Assembly: GCA_014204435.1 (NCBI GenBank)
Contig: JACHLF010000005.1
Location: 152,690-216,689, forward strand
Source: Mycobacteroides chelonae
GTDB lineage: Bacteria > Actinomycetota > Actinomycetes > Mycobacteriales > Mycobacteriaceae
Direction of reading: 5' to 3'
Length of the DNA stretch: 64,000 nt
Made by a program: the position numbers and the translations under genes. The notes below the pieces were generated by a model, which had not been told where the DNA came from, made no database searches, and saw only the letters and a list, made by a program, of their open reading frames with translations. Shown here one piece after another: positions 27,661 to 37,705 of this stretch (its first letter is position 1; every line of letters starts with the position of its first letter).

Positions 27661-27834
27661 ATGACCAGATTTGTGGTGCCGGCCGCCGCGAGCGTGCTGA
27701 TCGGGCTGCTGCTGGGCGCCGCCGCGGTCTTCGGCCTCACGCTGTCGGTCGAGCAGGACAAGAAGCCGGTGGTCACCGGCATCGATCCGTCGACGGCAAT
27801 CCTCAACCGCCCCGATTACGGCAACCGGAGCTGA
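27661..27834 (+). CDS. DUF2613 small secreted/membrane protein (Rv0236A-like)
   Basis: A 57-residue peptide: MTRFVVPAAASVLIGLLLGA, a hydrophobic anchor or signal, then DKKPVVTGIDPSTAILNRPD and a short end. GAGGAG precedes the ATG. M. tuberculosis encodes a small protein of this kind (Rv0236A) just before aftD, so context supports the call. Function unknown; it may be cotranscribed with aftD, 43 bp downstream. Confidence 0.85.
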   Translation: MTRFVVPAAASVLIGLLLGAAAVFGLTLSVEQDKKPVVTGIDPSTAILNRPDYGNRS

Positions 27835-27877
27835 CATCTCGCGGCTCCCGACCGCGCAGCGCCGCATTTCCTGAGCC

Positions 27878-30800
27878 GTGATGCACCGCCTTGACTCCTC
27901 TCCGCTGCACCGGAGGTGGCTCGCGGTTGCCTCGGCACTCGCCCTCCTGCTGACGTTCTCTCAGTCGCCCGGGCAGATATCCCCGGACACCAAGCTAGAT
28001 CTCGCGATCAATCCACTACGGTTCGCCGCACGCGCCTTGAACCTGTGGAGCAGTGATCTGCCGTTCGGACAGGCACAGAATCAGGCGTACGGATACCTGT
28101 TCCCCCATGGCACCTTCTTCTCGCTGGGCCACCTGCTCGGGGTGCCCGCCTGGGTGACGCAGCGACTGTGGTGGGCCCTGTTGATCGTGGCCGGGTTCTG
28201 GGGCGTCATCCGGGTCGCCGAGGCACTGGGCATCGGCACCCGCGGCTCGCGGATCATCGCGGCGGTCGCCTTTGCCCTGTCGCCCCGGGTACTGACGACC
28301 CTCGGCGCCATCTCCTCCGAGACTCTGCCGATGATGCTGGCCCCATGGGTGCTGTTGCCGGTCATACTGACGTTCCAAGGCCGCATGTCCCCCCGCCGGG
28401 CGGCGGCATTGTCGGCGGTGGCGGTCGCACTGATGGGCGCGGTCAACGCGGTAGCCACCGCTCTCGCCTGCGGAGTCGCCGCCATCTGGTGGTTGGCGCA
28501 TAGGCCCAACCACACGTGGTGGCGCTTCACGGCGTGGTGGATTCCCTGCCTAGCGCTGGCCACCACATGGTGGATTGCGGCCCTGCTCATCTTCGGCAAG
28601 ATCAGCCCGAAATTCCTCGACTTCATCGAGTCCTCCGGCGTCACCACGCAGTGGACCTCACTGATCGAGGTGCTGCGCGGGACAGACAGTTGGACGCCCT
28701 TCGTGGCGCCGACCGCGACAGCCGGTTCCTCGTTGGTCACCCAGTCGGCCGTGGTCATCGCCACCGCGATGATCGCCGCCGCGGGCATGGCGGGCCTGGC
28801 AATGCGGGGCATGCCCGCCCGGGGAAGGCTGGTCGCCATACTTCTCGTCGGCCTGGTGCTGCTGACCGCCGGATACACCGGCGCACTCGGATCACCTGTG
28901 GGCCAACAGATCCAATTCTTCTTGGACGACAGAGGCACCCCGCTGCGCAATGTGCACAAGCTGGAGCCGTTGATCCGCCTACCACTGATTCTCGGCTTGG
29001 CGCACGCGTTGTCGCGGCTGCCGCTACCGGCCAGTGTGCCCATGCGACTATGGCTCGCGGCGCTGGCGCGACCAGAGCGCAATCGCGCGGTGGCCTTCGG
29101 TATCGCGCTGTTGGTGGCACTCGCCGCAAGTACATCGCTGGCCTGGACCGGCCGGCTGGTTCCCCGCGGCGGCTTCGACTCGATCCCTGAGTACTGGAAC
29201 GACACCGCGCACTGGCTAGCCGATCATGACGACGGCGGACGTGCGCTGGTGGTCCCCGGCGCACCGTTCGCCATCCAGACCTGGGGCCTCACTCGTGACG
29301 AGCCGTTGCAGGCATTGGGTCAAACTCCTTGGGGAGTACGTGATTCCATACCGTTGACGCCTCCAGAAACCATCCGCGCCATCGATTCGGTGCAGCAATT
29401 GTTCGCCGCAGGCAGACCTTCGGACGGGCTGGCCGACACCCTGACACAACAGGGCATCTCCTATCTGGTGGTGCGCAATGATCTAGATCCCGACACCTCC
29501 CGCTCCGCGCGCCCAATCCTGGTGCACCACACCATCGAGGGGTCTCCCGGACTGACCAAGGTCGCCCAGTTCGGCGCCCCTGTCGGCGCCGGAACGGTGG
29601 AGGGATTTGTCGCCGACAGCGACCTGCGCCCCCAGTATCCGGCCGTCGAGATCTACGCCGTCGGTGCCCACAAGCGTGACGGGGATCCATATCTCGTCGA
29701 TATCGACAGCATGCCCCGGGTAGCGGGCGGCCCCGAGGCCCTGCTGCGATTGGGTGAGCGACGCCGCCAGCTGAATCAGCCACCACTGGGCCCGTCCCTG
29801 TTGGCCACCGATGCCACGCAGGCCGGCCTGCGCCCCGGACCTGCGATGGTCACCGACAGCCCGCTGGCCCGGGAAACCGACTACGGACGCGTCGACGACC
29901 ACTCGTCGGCCATCCGTGCACCCGGAGACAAACGCCGCACCTTCAACCGGGTCCCCGACTACCCGGCCACCGGCGTCCCACCGATCAACGGAACGTGGAC
30001 GGGCGGAACCATCACCGCATCCAGCTCCGCATCCGACTCCACCGCACTACCCAATGTCGCACCGGGCACCAGCACGGCCGCCGTCATCGACCGCGACAAC
30101 GCGACGAGCTGGGTCAGTAGTTCCCTGGAATCCGCTCTGGGACAATGGATCCGGGTTGACCTGGATCGGCCGATCACCAATGCGATTCTCACCGTCACTC
30201 CGAGCGCCACCGCCCTGGGCGCGCAGGTGCGCCGGCTGGAGGTCGAGACCGACAATGGCACCACCTCGGTGCGATTCGACGAGCCGGGGCAGCCGCTGAA
30301 CGTGGCGCTACGCCCTGGAGAGACCACCTGGGTGAAGGTCAGCGCCACCGGAACCGACGACGGCACCTCCGGCGTGCAGTTCGGTGTCACCGAACTGTCC
30401 CTGACGCAATACGACGCCGCTGGATTCGCCCACCCCGTGGAGCTACGACACAGTGCGACCATCCCCGCACCCCCGCCAGGCGACAACCCATTGGGCTGGG
30501 ATCTGGGATCACCGCTGGAGGGCCGATCGGGCTGCGCCCCCTCCCCGCAACGGCTGAGGTGCGCCGCCACGCTGTCCCTGGCGCCCGAAGAGCCAGGCAC
30601 GTTCATCCGGACATTGACCGTCCCCCAGCCTGTTTCACTGATCCCGAGGCTATGGGTACGCCCGCGTCCGGGTCCGCAGCTGCGCGACCTGATCCAGCAG
30701 CCCGGCACCACCGTGGCCACCGGCGACTCCGATGTGATCGATCCCCAGGGCTCCTCGTATGCGGCCACCGATGGCGATCCAGGCACGGTCTGGACGGCAC

Positions 30801-32110
30801 CGCAGGATTCGGTGCAACGCCAGCACCTGCCCTCCCTCGTCATCAAGCTCCCCAAACCCACAGCGATCGGCGGTATCCGGTTGCGGCCCAGCCGCACCGA
30901 GATGCCCGCGCACCCCAAGCAGGTGGCAATCAACCTCGGCGACGGCCCCCAGGTGCGGTCCATCGACCCGAAGGCCGACCTCACCGAGCTGGCCCTGCAT
31001 CCGCATGTCACCGACACCGTCACCGTCACCGTGACCGACTGGACTGACATCATCGACCGCACCGCACTGGGATTCGATCAGCTCAAACCGCCCGGCATCG
31101 CCGAGTTAGTGGCACTGGACGCGAACGGCCACCCGATCGCCCCGGCCGATCGTGCGGCCAACGGTAAGCGCACGATCACCATCGGATGCGATCGCGCACC
31201 GATACTCGCACTGGCGGGACGTTTTGTTCCCATGTCCATTACCACCACCGTGCGTGATCTGCTGGACGGCAACGTTATTGAGGCCAGGGCCTGTGATCTC
31301 AGCCCGATTGCCACGGATGCCGGGCCACAAGACGTTACCGTCAATCCCAGCCAGCAGTTCATCGTCGACGGGGTGCAGCTCACCGCTCCCGGTTTCACAC
31401 CGGCTGCTGCCACCGTGACGACCGCCCCCAAGGGCACCTGGGGGGCGGACAGGCGGGAGGTCACCGCCGAACCCGCACCGCGTGATCGGGTACTGGCAGT
31501 GCCCGAGAGCATCAACCCCGGGTGGGTGGCCCGAGATGCACAGGGGCACACGCTCGAGCCGATACGCGTCAACGGGTGGCAGCAGGGTTGGGTGCTGCCA
31601 GCCGGCGACGGCGGGAAGATCACCCTCACCTTCGGTCTCAACACCTGGTACCGCACCGGGCTCTTCGGTGGGCTGGCGCTGCTTCCCGTCCTAGCCCTGC
31701 TGGCCCTCTTCCCAATGCGACGGAAAACCACCCTCCCCCCTATGATTCCGTGGCGTTCCGGTCCGGCCGCGGGTGCGGCTGTCGTGGCAGCACTCACCGC
31801 GATCAGCGGTATCGCCGGGGCGCTCGTGGGCCTGGCGATTCTGGCGTTCAAGGTGTGGACACGCTGGCCGCTGCGCATACTCACCGCGGCCGGGACCTAC
31901 ATCTCGGGCGGTTCGCTTCTGTTTGCCGGGGCCGCCCTCTCGCGGCACCCGTGGCGATCGGTGGGTGGATACACCGGTCACGCGTGGTGGATTCAGCTGC
32001 TGGCGCTGATTTCTGTGGCCACCGTCGCCTTCGCCGCGGTACGGATGCCGTCACGCCGCTTCTGGAAGCGGCGCAATACCTCCCGCGACGGGGATTCCAC
32101 CAGTGCATAA
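27878..32110 (+). CDS. aftD: Arabinofuranosyltransferase AftD
   Basis: A 1410-residue membrane glycosyltransferase. About eleven spans occupy the N-terminal third, with acidic residues in the first loop (SPDTKLDLAINPLRFAARAL) as expected for a GT-C enzyme using decaprenyl-phosphoryl arabinose. A long extracytoplasmic part has at least two discoidin-like modules (DRDNATSWVSSSLESALGQW near residue 740; ATDGDPGTVWTAP near 960), and a few spans follow from about 1260. AftD adds alpha-(1,3) arabinofuranose in arabinogalactan and lipoarabinomannan. The start is GTG 27878, next to ATG 27881. The 3' end overlaps the convergent acyltransferase by 118 bp. Confidence 0.93.
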   Translation: MMHRLDSSPLHRRWLAVASALALLLTFSQSPGQISPDTKLDLAINPLRFAARALNLWSSDLPFGQAQNQAYGYLFPHGTFFSLGHLLGVPAWVTQRLWWALLIVAGFWGVIRVAEALGIGTRGSRIIAAVAFALSPRVLTTLGAISSETLPMMLAPWVLLPVILTFQGRMSPRRAAALSAVAVALMGAVNAVATALACGVAAIWWLAHRPNHTWWRFTAWWIPCLALATTWWIAALLIFGKISPKFLDFIESSGVTTQWTSLIEVLRGTDSWTPFVAPTATAGSSLVTQSAVVIATAMIAAAGMAGLAMRGMPARGRLVAILLVGLVLLTAGYTGALGSPVGQQIQFFLDDRGTPLRNVHKLEPLIRLPLILGLAHALSRLPLPASVPMRLWLAALARPERNRAVAFGIALLVALAASTSLAWTGRLVPRGGFDSIPEYWNDTAHWLADHDDGGRALVVPGAPFAIQTWGLTRDEPLQALGQTPWGVRDSIPLTPPETIRAIDSVQQLFAAGRPSDGLADTLTQQGISYLVVRNDLDPDTSRSARPILVHHTIEGSPGLTKVAQFGAPVGAGTVEGFVADSDLRPQYPAVEIYAVGAHKRDGDPYLVDIDSMPRVAGGPEALLRLGERRRQLNQPPLGPSLLATDATQAGLRPGPAMVTDSPLARETDYGRVDDHSSAIRAPGDKRRTFNRVPDYPATGVPPINGTWTGGTITASSSASDSTALPNVAPGTSTAAVIDRDNATSWVSSSLESALGQWIRVDLDRPITNAILTVTPSATALGAQVRRLEVETDNGTTSVRFDEPGQPLNVALRPGETTWVKVSATGTDDGTSGVQFGVTELSLTQYDAAGFAHPVELRHSATIPAPPPGDNPLGWDLGSPLEGRSGCAPSPQRLRCAATLSLAPEEPGTFIRTLTVPQPVSLIPRLWVRPRPGPQLRDLIQQPGTTVATGDSDVIDPQGSSYAATDGDPGTVWTAPQDSVQRQHLPSLVIKLPKPTAIGGIRLRPSRTEMPAHPKQVAINLGDGPQVRSIDPKADLTELALHPHVTDTVTVTVTDWTDIIDRTALGFDQLKPPGIAELVALDANGHPIAPADRAANGKRTITIGCDRAPILALAGRFVPMSITTTVRDLLDGNVIEARACDLSPIATDAGPQDVTVNPSQQFIVDGVQLTAPGFTPAAATVTTAPKGTWGADRREVTAEPAPRDRVLAVPESINPGWVARDAQGHTLEPIRVNGWQQGWVLPAGDGGKITLTFGLNTWYRTGLFGGLALLPVLALLALFPMRRKTTLPPMIPWRSGPAAGAAVVAALTAISGIAGALVGLAILAFKVWTRWPLRILTAAGTYISGGSLLFAGAALSRHPWRSVGGYTGHAWWIQLLALISVATVAFAAVRMPSRRFWKRRNTSRDGDSTSA

Positions 32111-33180
32111 CTGACCGCGGCCATCGCGAAACCGAAGATCAGCGTCAGAATCAGCACCAACGGGAAATGTCCGCTGAACGGAAAGTGGCCGATCACGGTG
32201 AACACCATGTTCAACGCCGCCAAGTGCCAGATAAACAGACCATAGGACCAGCGTCCCAGCGTCACCATGAGCGGGCTGCCCAGAACGCGGTGCGAGGTCC
32301 GCGGGGCATCCAGCGTCAACGGCATCAGTAGCGCCCAGGCCAGCGTCGCACCCATTGCTATCTTGACGGCGTACTGATGTGGTGGCGCCTGCGTCAGCCC
32401 CTCCGGTCCGGCCAGCGGGGATGCCGCCACACCGAACGCGATGAGGGCCACGCCCCCGAGCAGCACCCGGCGACGCGCCAGGCGCAGCGTCCAGGCGGGC
32501 GGAGCCGAGCTCCACTCCGCCAGCAGCATCCCCGCCACAAACCAGGAGAAGAACGCGGGCGGCCACGTCAGTGGGTTGATGCCTACGGCGGTATGGAAGG
32601 GAATGAACGACCACCCCAGGCTGGCCACCCCGGCCGTCAGCAGCAGCGGTGCACGCCAGTGCACCGGGGCCCTGCGCATCACGAGCGCAGTGGCAGGCAG
32701 CGCGATATAGAAGGCCACCTCTACCGCCAGGCTCCACATCTGCGTCAAACCGGCCGTCAGCGTTAGCGGAATGTACAGCTGGGTGAGCGTCAGGTTGGCC
32801 AGCCAGACGATCCAGCGGGCCCCTGCCGCATCTGGCAACAGCAACAGGACGACGAAGACCGCGGCCAGGTAGGCCGGAACGATACGCACGAACCGCGACG
32901 CGAAGTAGCGCCCAGTGGAGGCCGGAGCGGGCCCGCCGTGTGCTGCCAGCGCATGCGGGCGCCACAGCAGAAATCCTGATAGCCCGAAGAAGACGGCCAC
33001 CGCCAGATCGAAGCGGCCCAGGATGCGGCCGTCGATACCGCCGTTATGGCCGGTCTGGAACGCGGTGTGGGTGACCACGACCCCCATCGCCGCGCAGGCG
33101 CGCATGCCCTCCAGCGCAGGTACAAACCCCCGCGCATGGAAAGCGGGGCCGGCCGGCGCCGATGCACGCACTGTCGTCAC
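31993..33180 (-). CDS. Acyltransferase-3 family membrane protein (Rv0228/TmaT-like)
   Basis: A 395-residue membrane O-acyltransferase. The family-3 motif is FVPALEGMRACAAMGVVVTH with the catalytic-type His, then FDLAVAVFFGLSGFLLWRP and YFASRFVRIVPAYL; about ten spans. By gene order (next to a DUF3068 gene, as in Corynebacterium, where the equivalent TmaT acetylates trehalose mycolates) a role in mycolate acetylation before MmpL export is likely. The C-terminal ~40 residues overlap aftD in antisense. Confidence 0.85.
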   Translation of the reverse strand: MTTVRASAPAGPAFHARGFVPALEGMRACAAMGVVVTHTAFQTGHNGGIDGRILGRFDLAVAVFFGLSGFLLWRPHALAAHGGPAPASTGRYFASRFVRIVPAYLAAVFVVLLLLPDAAGARWIVWLANLTLTQLYIPLTLTAGLTQMWSLAVEVAFYIALPATALVMRRAPVHWRAPLLLTAGVASLGWSFIPFHTAVGINPLTWPPAFFSWFVAGMLLAEWSSAPPAWTLRLARRRVLLGGVALIAFGVAASPLAGPEGLTQAPPHQYAVKIAMGATLAWALLMPLTLDAPRTSHRVLGSPLMVTLGRWSYGLFIWHLAALNMVFTVIGHFPFSGHFPLVLILTLIFGFAMAAVSYALVESPSREVLRRFQKRRDGIRTAAKATVATEISASS

Positions 33181-33392
33181 CCCGCCGAGGGTACGGTTCT
33201 AAGTCGATCCGGCGGCATTCGGCCAGAACCAGGACCTGCGAATCCGTACGATCGCCGAATGACCACCTGGCGGCCGCGGCTGTTAGGGTCAGACAGATTT
33301 GCCCTGGGCATGCCATATCGTCAAGCGCAGGGTTACCGCACGTTAAGGAGGGTTCGGCGACCGATGAGGCGCTTGCGCGAAGAGGGTCAGCA

Positions 33393-34574
33393 GTGAACCG
33401 CGGGGTCATGATGCGTATCGCAGCGTGCGGGCTGCTGGGGCTCGGTTCGGCTCTTATTGTCGCCGCACTGTTGCTGAGCACATATACCAGCAACCGGCTT
33501 GCGAAGATTCCGCTCGATTGGGACGCCACGCTGGTGAGCGAGGGCAAGGGCCGCGCTCTGGATCCCGCGTCGCTGTCCGGCCAGAAGTTCATCGCCGACC
33601 CAGACAAGCCGCTGGTGCTGCAGGAGCAGATCACCACGGTCAGCCCCGCCGACGCCACCAAGGTCGGCCTGCAGGCCGGTATTACCCTGAAGCGCACCGA
33701 CAAGCAGGGCGACGCCGGGCTGGTCTTGGCCACTGTCGACACCGTCACCGTGGACCGTCACACCGCCGTGGCCATCTCCAGCGATGACAACCCCGGTGGC
33801 AGCGTGCAGAAGCCACGTGCCATCGAGGATGAGACGCCGCCGACGACGATCGCGCTCAAGCACGAGGGGTTGAGCTACCGGTTCCCCTTCGACACCGAGA
33901 AGAAGACGTACCAGTACTTCGACGTGGTGGCCCAGCGGGCCTTCGACGCCAACTACACCGGTGAAGAGGACGTCAACGGACTCACCGCCTACCACTTCAC
34001 CCAGAACGTCGGCTACGACGCCAACGGCAAGCTGGTGGAGCCCGTCGCGTACCCCTCGCTGTACGACAAGGACGAGGACTCCAAGGTGACGGCCCGCGCT
34101 CAGCAGTGGGGCGTGGAGGCCGAGCGCGAGGACGAGGAGATCACCATGACTCGCTACTACGCGGCACAGCGCGAGTTCTGGGTCGACCCGGTCAGCGGCA
34201 TCATCGTCAAGAGCAAAGAGCATGCGCTGCACTACTACTCGCGTGACGCGCTCAAGCCCGAGGTCCCGATGATGGACTACACCGTGCAGTCCAACGACGA
34301 GACTGTCGAGAAGCAGGTGAAGGCGGCCCGCGACACCCGTGACAGCCTCTCCATCTGGTCCAACATCCTGCCGATCACCTTCGCCGCCCTGGGCGTCGTG
34401 GCGCTGGTCGGCGGCGGTCTGCTGGGATCGTTCAGCCTGCGCGCCGAGTCGGCGCTGATCGACCCCGGCCTCGACACGGTCGATCACGGCTTCTTCGGTC
34501 GTCGCGGCCCGGAGAAACCACCCGCCAGCGAGGCCGACACCGATAAGTTCCCGTCGCCTCGAAACCACCTCTAG
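33393..34574 (+). CDS. DUF3068 membrane protein (Rv0227c-like)
   Basis: A 393-residue protein with an N-terminal span (MRIAACGLLGLGSALIVAAL), a large extracytoplasmic beta-rich domain and a C-terminal span (LPITFAALGVVALVGGGLLG) with a short tail. DUF3068 members in Corynebacterium and M. smegmatis are needed for lipomannan maturation. The start is GTG 33393 with AGAGGG upstream; in-frame ATGs follow at 33408 and 33411. It heads a two-gene unit with the next membrane protein, 10 bp apart. Confidence 0.88.
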   Translation: MNRGVMMRIAACGLLGLGSALIVAALLLSTYTSNRLAKIPLDWDATLVSEGKGRALDPASLSGQKFIADPDKPLVLQEQITTVSPADATKVGLQAGITLKRTDKQGDAGLVLATVDTVTVDRHTAVAISSDDNPGGSVQKPRAIEDETPPTTIALKHEGLSYRFPFDTEKKTYQYFDVVAQRAFDANYTGEEDVNGLTAYHFTQNVGYDANGKLVEPVAYPSLYDKDEDSKVTARAQQWGVEAEREDEEITMTRYYAAQREFWVDPVSGIIVKSKEHALHYYSRDALKPEVPMMDYTVQSNDETVEKQVKAARDTRDSLSIWSNILPITFAALGVVALVGGGLLGSFSLRAESALIDPGLDTVDHGFFGRRGPEKPPASEADTDKFPSPRNHL

Positions 34575-34584
34575 CCGGGACGTC

Positions 34585-36267
34585 TTGCCCCGCACAGGCA
34601 TTATTGCGCCGCTGTACGCGCTAGCCCTGGCGGCGGCGATCACGGCCCCCCTGGCCGCGCCCGGCTATCTGCTGATCCGCGATGCCGTGTCGACGCCGCG
34701 CTCGTATCTGACCGATGCGGCGCTGGGTATCGGCGAGGCGGCGCCCCGCGCCGCCCCGCAGGACTTCTTCATCGCGGTCACCACCGTGTTGGTCGACGGC
34801 GGAATCCTGGTCAAAGCCCTTCTCGCGCTCGGTTTATGGCTCGCAGGATGGGGTGCGGCACGTCTGGCAACGCACCTGGTTCCGGCCGCCGGAATTCCCG
34901 GCCAGCTGGTGTCGGCCACCATCGCGATCTGGAATCCCTATGTGGCCGAGCGCCTTCTGCAGGGGCATTGGAGTCTGCTGGTCGGCTATGGCTGTCTGCC
35001 CTGGATTGCGGTGACCGTCCTGCGGCTGCGCTCGCGGTCCGACGTTGCCGCGTGGTGCACGCTCGTCTTCTGGATCGCGCTGGCCGGATTGACGCCCACC
35101 GGAACCGTGCTGGCGCTGATCGTCGGGCTTGCCGTTGCCTTCGATTGCCGGTCACGACTTGGCGTGCTGACGATCTCGATGCTTGCGGCACTGCCGTGGC
35201 TCGTGGCCTCGGGCCTGGGAACCACCGTACCCGCCGGGGATGAGGCCGGGGTTTACGCCTTCGCGGCGCGGGCCGAGCCGGGCCTGGGCACCTTAGGCAG
35301 TCTGGCCTCCCTGGGCGGCATGTGGAACGCCGCGGCGGTGCCGGCCTCCCGCACGACGCTGTTCGCATTGGCCTTTTCGGCGGTCCTATTGATCGTGGTG
35401 GCGGTGGGCTGGGTAGTGTTGTGGCGTAGCCGCACGACACTCGGACTACTCGGTATTGCCGTTGCGGCCGTGGTTGTTCCGGCGCTACTGGCGACGGGGC
35501 AGGGGTTGAGCCTGACCACCTGGCTCATCACCGAGGTGCCCGGACTAGGCATCGTGCGCGACGGCCAGAAATGGGTGGCACTGGCGATGCCCGGGTACGC
35601 GGTGGCGGGCGCCGCGTCCCTCACCGTGCTTGGTGAGCGCTCATCCCAATGCGTGGCCGCCGGGCTGGCCTGCGCGGCACTGGTGGTCACCCTGCCCGAC
35701 CTGGCATGGGGTGTCGGCGGTCGGGTCGAGCCGGTGACCTATCCGGCCGGATGGTCCGCCGTCGCCGCCCACATCAATGCCGAACCCCATCCCGTGGCCG
35801 TGCTGCCGCCGGCCGCCATGCGGCACTATCCGTGGGGACCGTCGGCCATCCCGGTGCTGGACCCCTTTTCGCGCTGGATCAGCGCGGACACGGTGAGCAG
35901 CGGCGACCTGCGGGTCGACGGACAAGACGTGCGTGGGGACGGCATCCGCGGCCGCCAGGTCGAGGAACTGTTGCGCGGCGGGGCCGCACCCCGCGATCTC
36001 GCGGAACAGGGCATCGGCTGGGTCGTCGTGCAGGCGAACACCCCAGGACAACAAGAGTTCTCGCCGTCATCGTTGGCGCAGCTCGAGCCTGTCTACCGGG
36101 ACGGTGACATCGGGCTCTACCGGGTGCCTGGCCCATGGACCCCCATCGAAGCATCCCCGAGCCGTCGCACCGCCGTCATCGCCGCCCACCTGGTCTGGGT
36201 GGCGCTGCTCGCCGCCGGCACGGCCCCCGCCGTTATCCGGCTGCGGAAGCGGTTGCGCCGGACGTGA
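34585..36267 (+). CDS. Polytopic membrane protein (Rv0226c-like)
   Basis: A 560-residue protein with about eleven membrane spans in the first 360 residues and an extracytoplasmic C-terminal domain ending in one more span. The arrangement resembles GT-C glycosyltransferases (WNPYVAERLLQGHWSLLVGY, VRDGQKWVALAMPGYAVAG), but catalytic residues cannot be assigned. It starts at TTG 34585, 10 bp after the DUF3068 gene. The 3' end overlaps the convergent monooxygenase gene by 35 bp. Confidence 0.8.
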   Translation: MPRTGIIAPLYALALAAAITAPLAAPGYLLIRDAVSTPRSYLTDAALGIGEAAPRAAPQDFFIAVTTVLVDGGILVKALLALGLWLAGWGAARLATHLVPAAGIPGQLVSATIAIWNPYVAERLLQGHWSLLVGYGCLPWIAVTVLRLRSRSDVAAWCTLVFWIALAGLTPTGTVLALIVGLAVAFDCRSRLGVLTISMLAALPWLVASGLGTTVPAGDEAGVYAFAARAEPGLGTLGSLASLGGMWNAAAVPASRTTLFALAFSAVLLIVVAVGWVVLWRSRTTLGLLGIAVAAVVVPALLATGQGLSLTTWLITEVPGLGIVRDGQKWVALAMPGYAVAGAASLTVLGERSSQCVAAGLACAALVVTLPDLAWGVGGRVEPVTYPAGWSAVAAHINAEPHPVAVLPPAAMRHYPWGPSAIPVLDPFSRWISADTVSSGDLRVDGQDVRGDGIRGRQVEELLRGGAAPRDLAEQGIGWVVVQANTPGQQEFSPSSLAQLEPVYRDGDIGLYRVPGPWTPIEASPSRRTAVIAAHLVWVALLAAGTAPAVIRLRKRLRRT

Positions 36268-37705
36268 CGCTGTAGTCGTCCAGCTCGACCGTCCGCAACT
36301 GCCGCACGAACTGGGTGGCGAATCCCGGAAACATGGTGGTGTTCTTGCCGTCTTCGGTCAGATACCAGCTCTGGCACCCGGAATTCCAGGTGGTCTTGCG
36401 CAACCGCCGCTGAATATCGTCGTTGAACTCGTCCTGCCGATCCTTACGCACATCAAGCATCAGCAGATCCCTGCGCCGCATGATGTCGATAGCCTGCACG
36501 ATATAGTCGATCTGCGCCTCCATGTAAACGAGTGCGGAATTGTGTCCCGGCCCCGAGTTGGGACCGAACGTGAAGAACAGGTTCGGATATCCCGAAACGT
36601 TGACGCTCTTGTACGCGTAGGAACCACCGGACCATTCGTCGGCCAGCTTCCTGCCGTCGAGCCCCGCGACCGGGAACGGTGTACCGGCCTTGCACACGTC
36701 GAACCCAGTGGCGAACACAATGCAATCCACATCGTGTTCGATCCCATCGGCCGTGCGAATCCCGTTGGGCGACAGCGTGGCAATCGGCCATGTGATCAGC
36801 TTGCAGTTGTCTTGCTCCAGCGCGGCGTAGTAGTCGCTGGTCATCAGCATCCGTTTGCACCCTGCACGAAAGTCGGGGGTCAACTGACGGCGGGCCCAGG
36901 GATCGCTGATCTGTCGACGCAAGTTGGCCTTGGCGATCCATTGGATGAGCGTGGTCATCGGGGTGTCCCAGACCATGCCGACCGCGGCGGCCTCGTGCGT
37001 CCAGTACCAGGCCTGCCGCGCCAGATTCTGCACCGCCGGATTGCTACCGAATAGCTTTTGCGCCCATGCGGGATGCGGGAAATCCACCCGTGGCAACACC
37101 CAGCCCGGTGTCCGCTGGAAGACCTTGACCCTGGCGGCGGTCGTGACCAATTCCGGAATGATCTGCACGGCACTGGCTCCCGTACCAATCACCGCGACAT
37201 GCTTGCCGGTCATGTCGTAGTCGTGGTCCCAGCGCGCGCTGTGAATCTTGTGTCCGGTGTAGCTGTCGAGCCCGCGGATATCGGGCCAGCCGGCATTGGC
37301 CAGCGGTCCTGCGGCCATGACGGCGCAGCGGCCGGTGAAGGTCTCGCCCGTCGCGGTGTCGGCAGTCCAGGTCCCGGTGTTCTCATCGAAGGTCAGCCCG
37401 GTGACGTCAACGCCGAACTTGATGAAGCGTCGCAGCTGGTGCTTGTCGACCATGCGCTGGATGTAACCCAAGATCTCCGGGCCGGCCGAGTATGCTCGGG
37501 ACCATTCCGGGTTCTGCTCAAAGGAATACGAGTACAGCAGCGACGGGATATCGCACGCGGCACCGGGATAGGAGTTATCGCGCCATGTCCCGCCCACATC
37601 ATCGCCGCGCTCCAGGATGACGACGTCCTCGATCCCCTGCTCCAGCAGGCGGATGGCGGTGCCCAGGCCTGCGAAGCCGGCACCGATGATCAGTACCTCC
37701 GTCAT
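36233..37705 (-). CDS. Flavin-containing monooxygenase (Baeyer-Villiger type)
   Basis: A 490-residue FAD/NADPH enzyme. The FAD Rossmann motif is VLIIGAGFAGLGTAIRL at the N-terminus, GGTWRDNSYPGAACD follows, the BVMO fingerprint is YTGHKIHSARWDHDYD (F/YxGxxxHxxxW), and the NADPH motif is VAVIGTGASAVQI. Such enzymes insert oxygen into ketones or oxidise sulfur or nitrogen. It is the last gene of a three-gene operon; its ATG overlaps the stop of the diiron gene by 4 bp. Confidence 0.9.
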   Translation of the reverse strand: MTEVLIIGAGFAGLGTAIRLLEQGIEDVVILERGDDVGGTWRDNSYPGAACDIPSLLYSYSFEQNPEWSRAYSAGPEILGYIQRMVDKHQLRRFIKFGVDVTGLTFDENTGTWTADTATGETFTGRCAVMAAGPLANAGWPDIRGLDSYTGHKIHSARWDHDYDMTGKHVAVIGTGASAVQIIPELVTTAARVKVFQRTPGWVLPRVDFPHPAWAQKLFGSNPAVQNLARQAWYWTHEAAAVGMVWDTPMTTLIQWIAKANLRRQISDPWARRQLTPDFRAGCKRMLMTSDYYAALEQDNCKLITWPIATLSPNGIRTADGIEHDVDCIVFATGFDVCKAGTPFPVAGLDGRKLADEWSGGSYAYKSVNVSGYPNLFFTFGPNSGPGHNSALVYMEAQIDYIVQAIDIMRRRDLLMLDVRKDRQDEFNDDIQRRLRKTTWNSGCQSWYLTEDGKNTTMFPGFATQFVRQLRTVELDDYSVTSGATASAAG

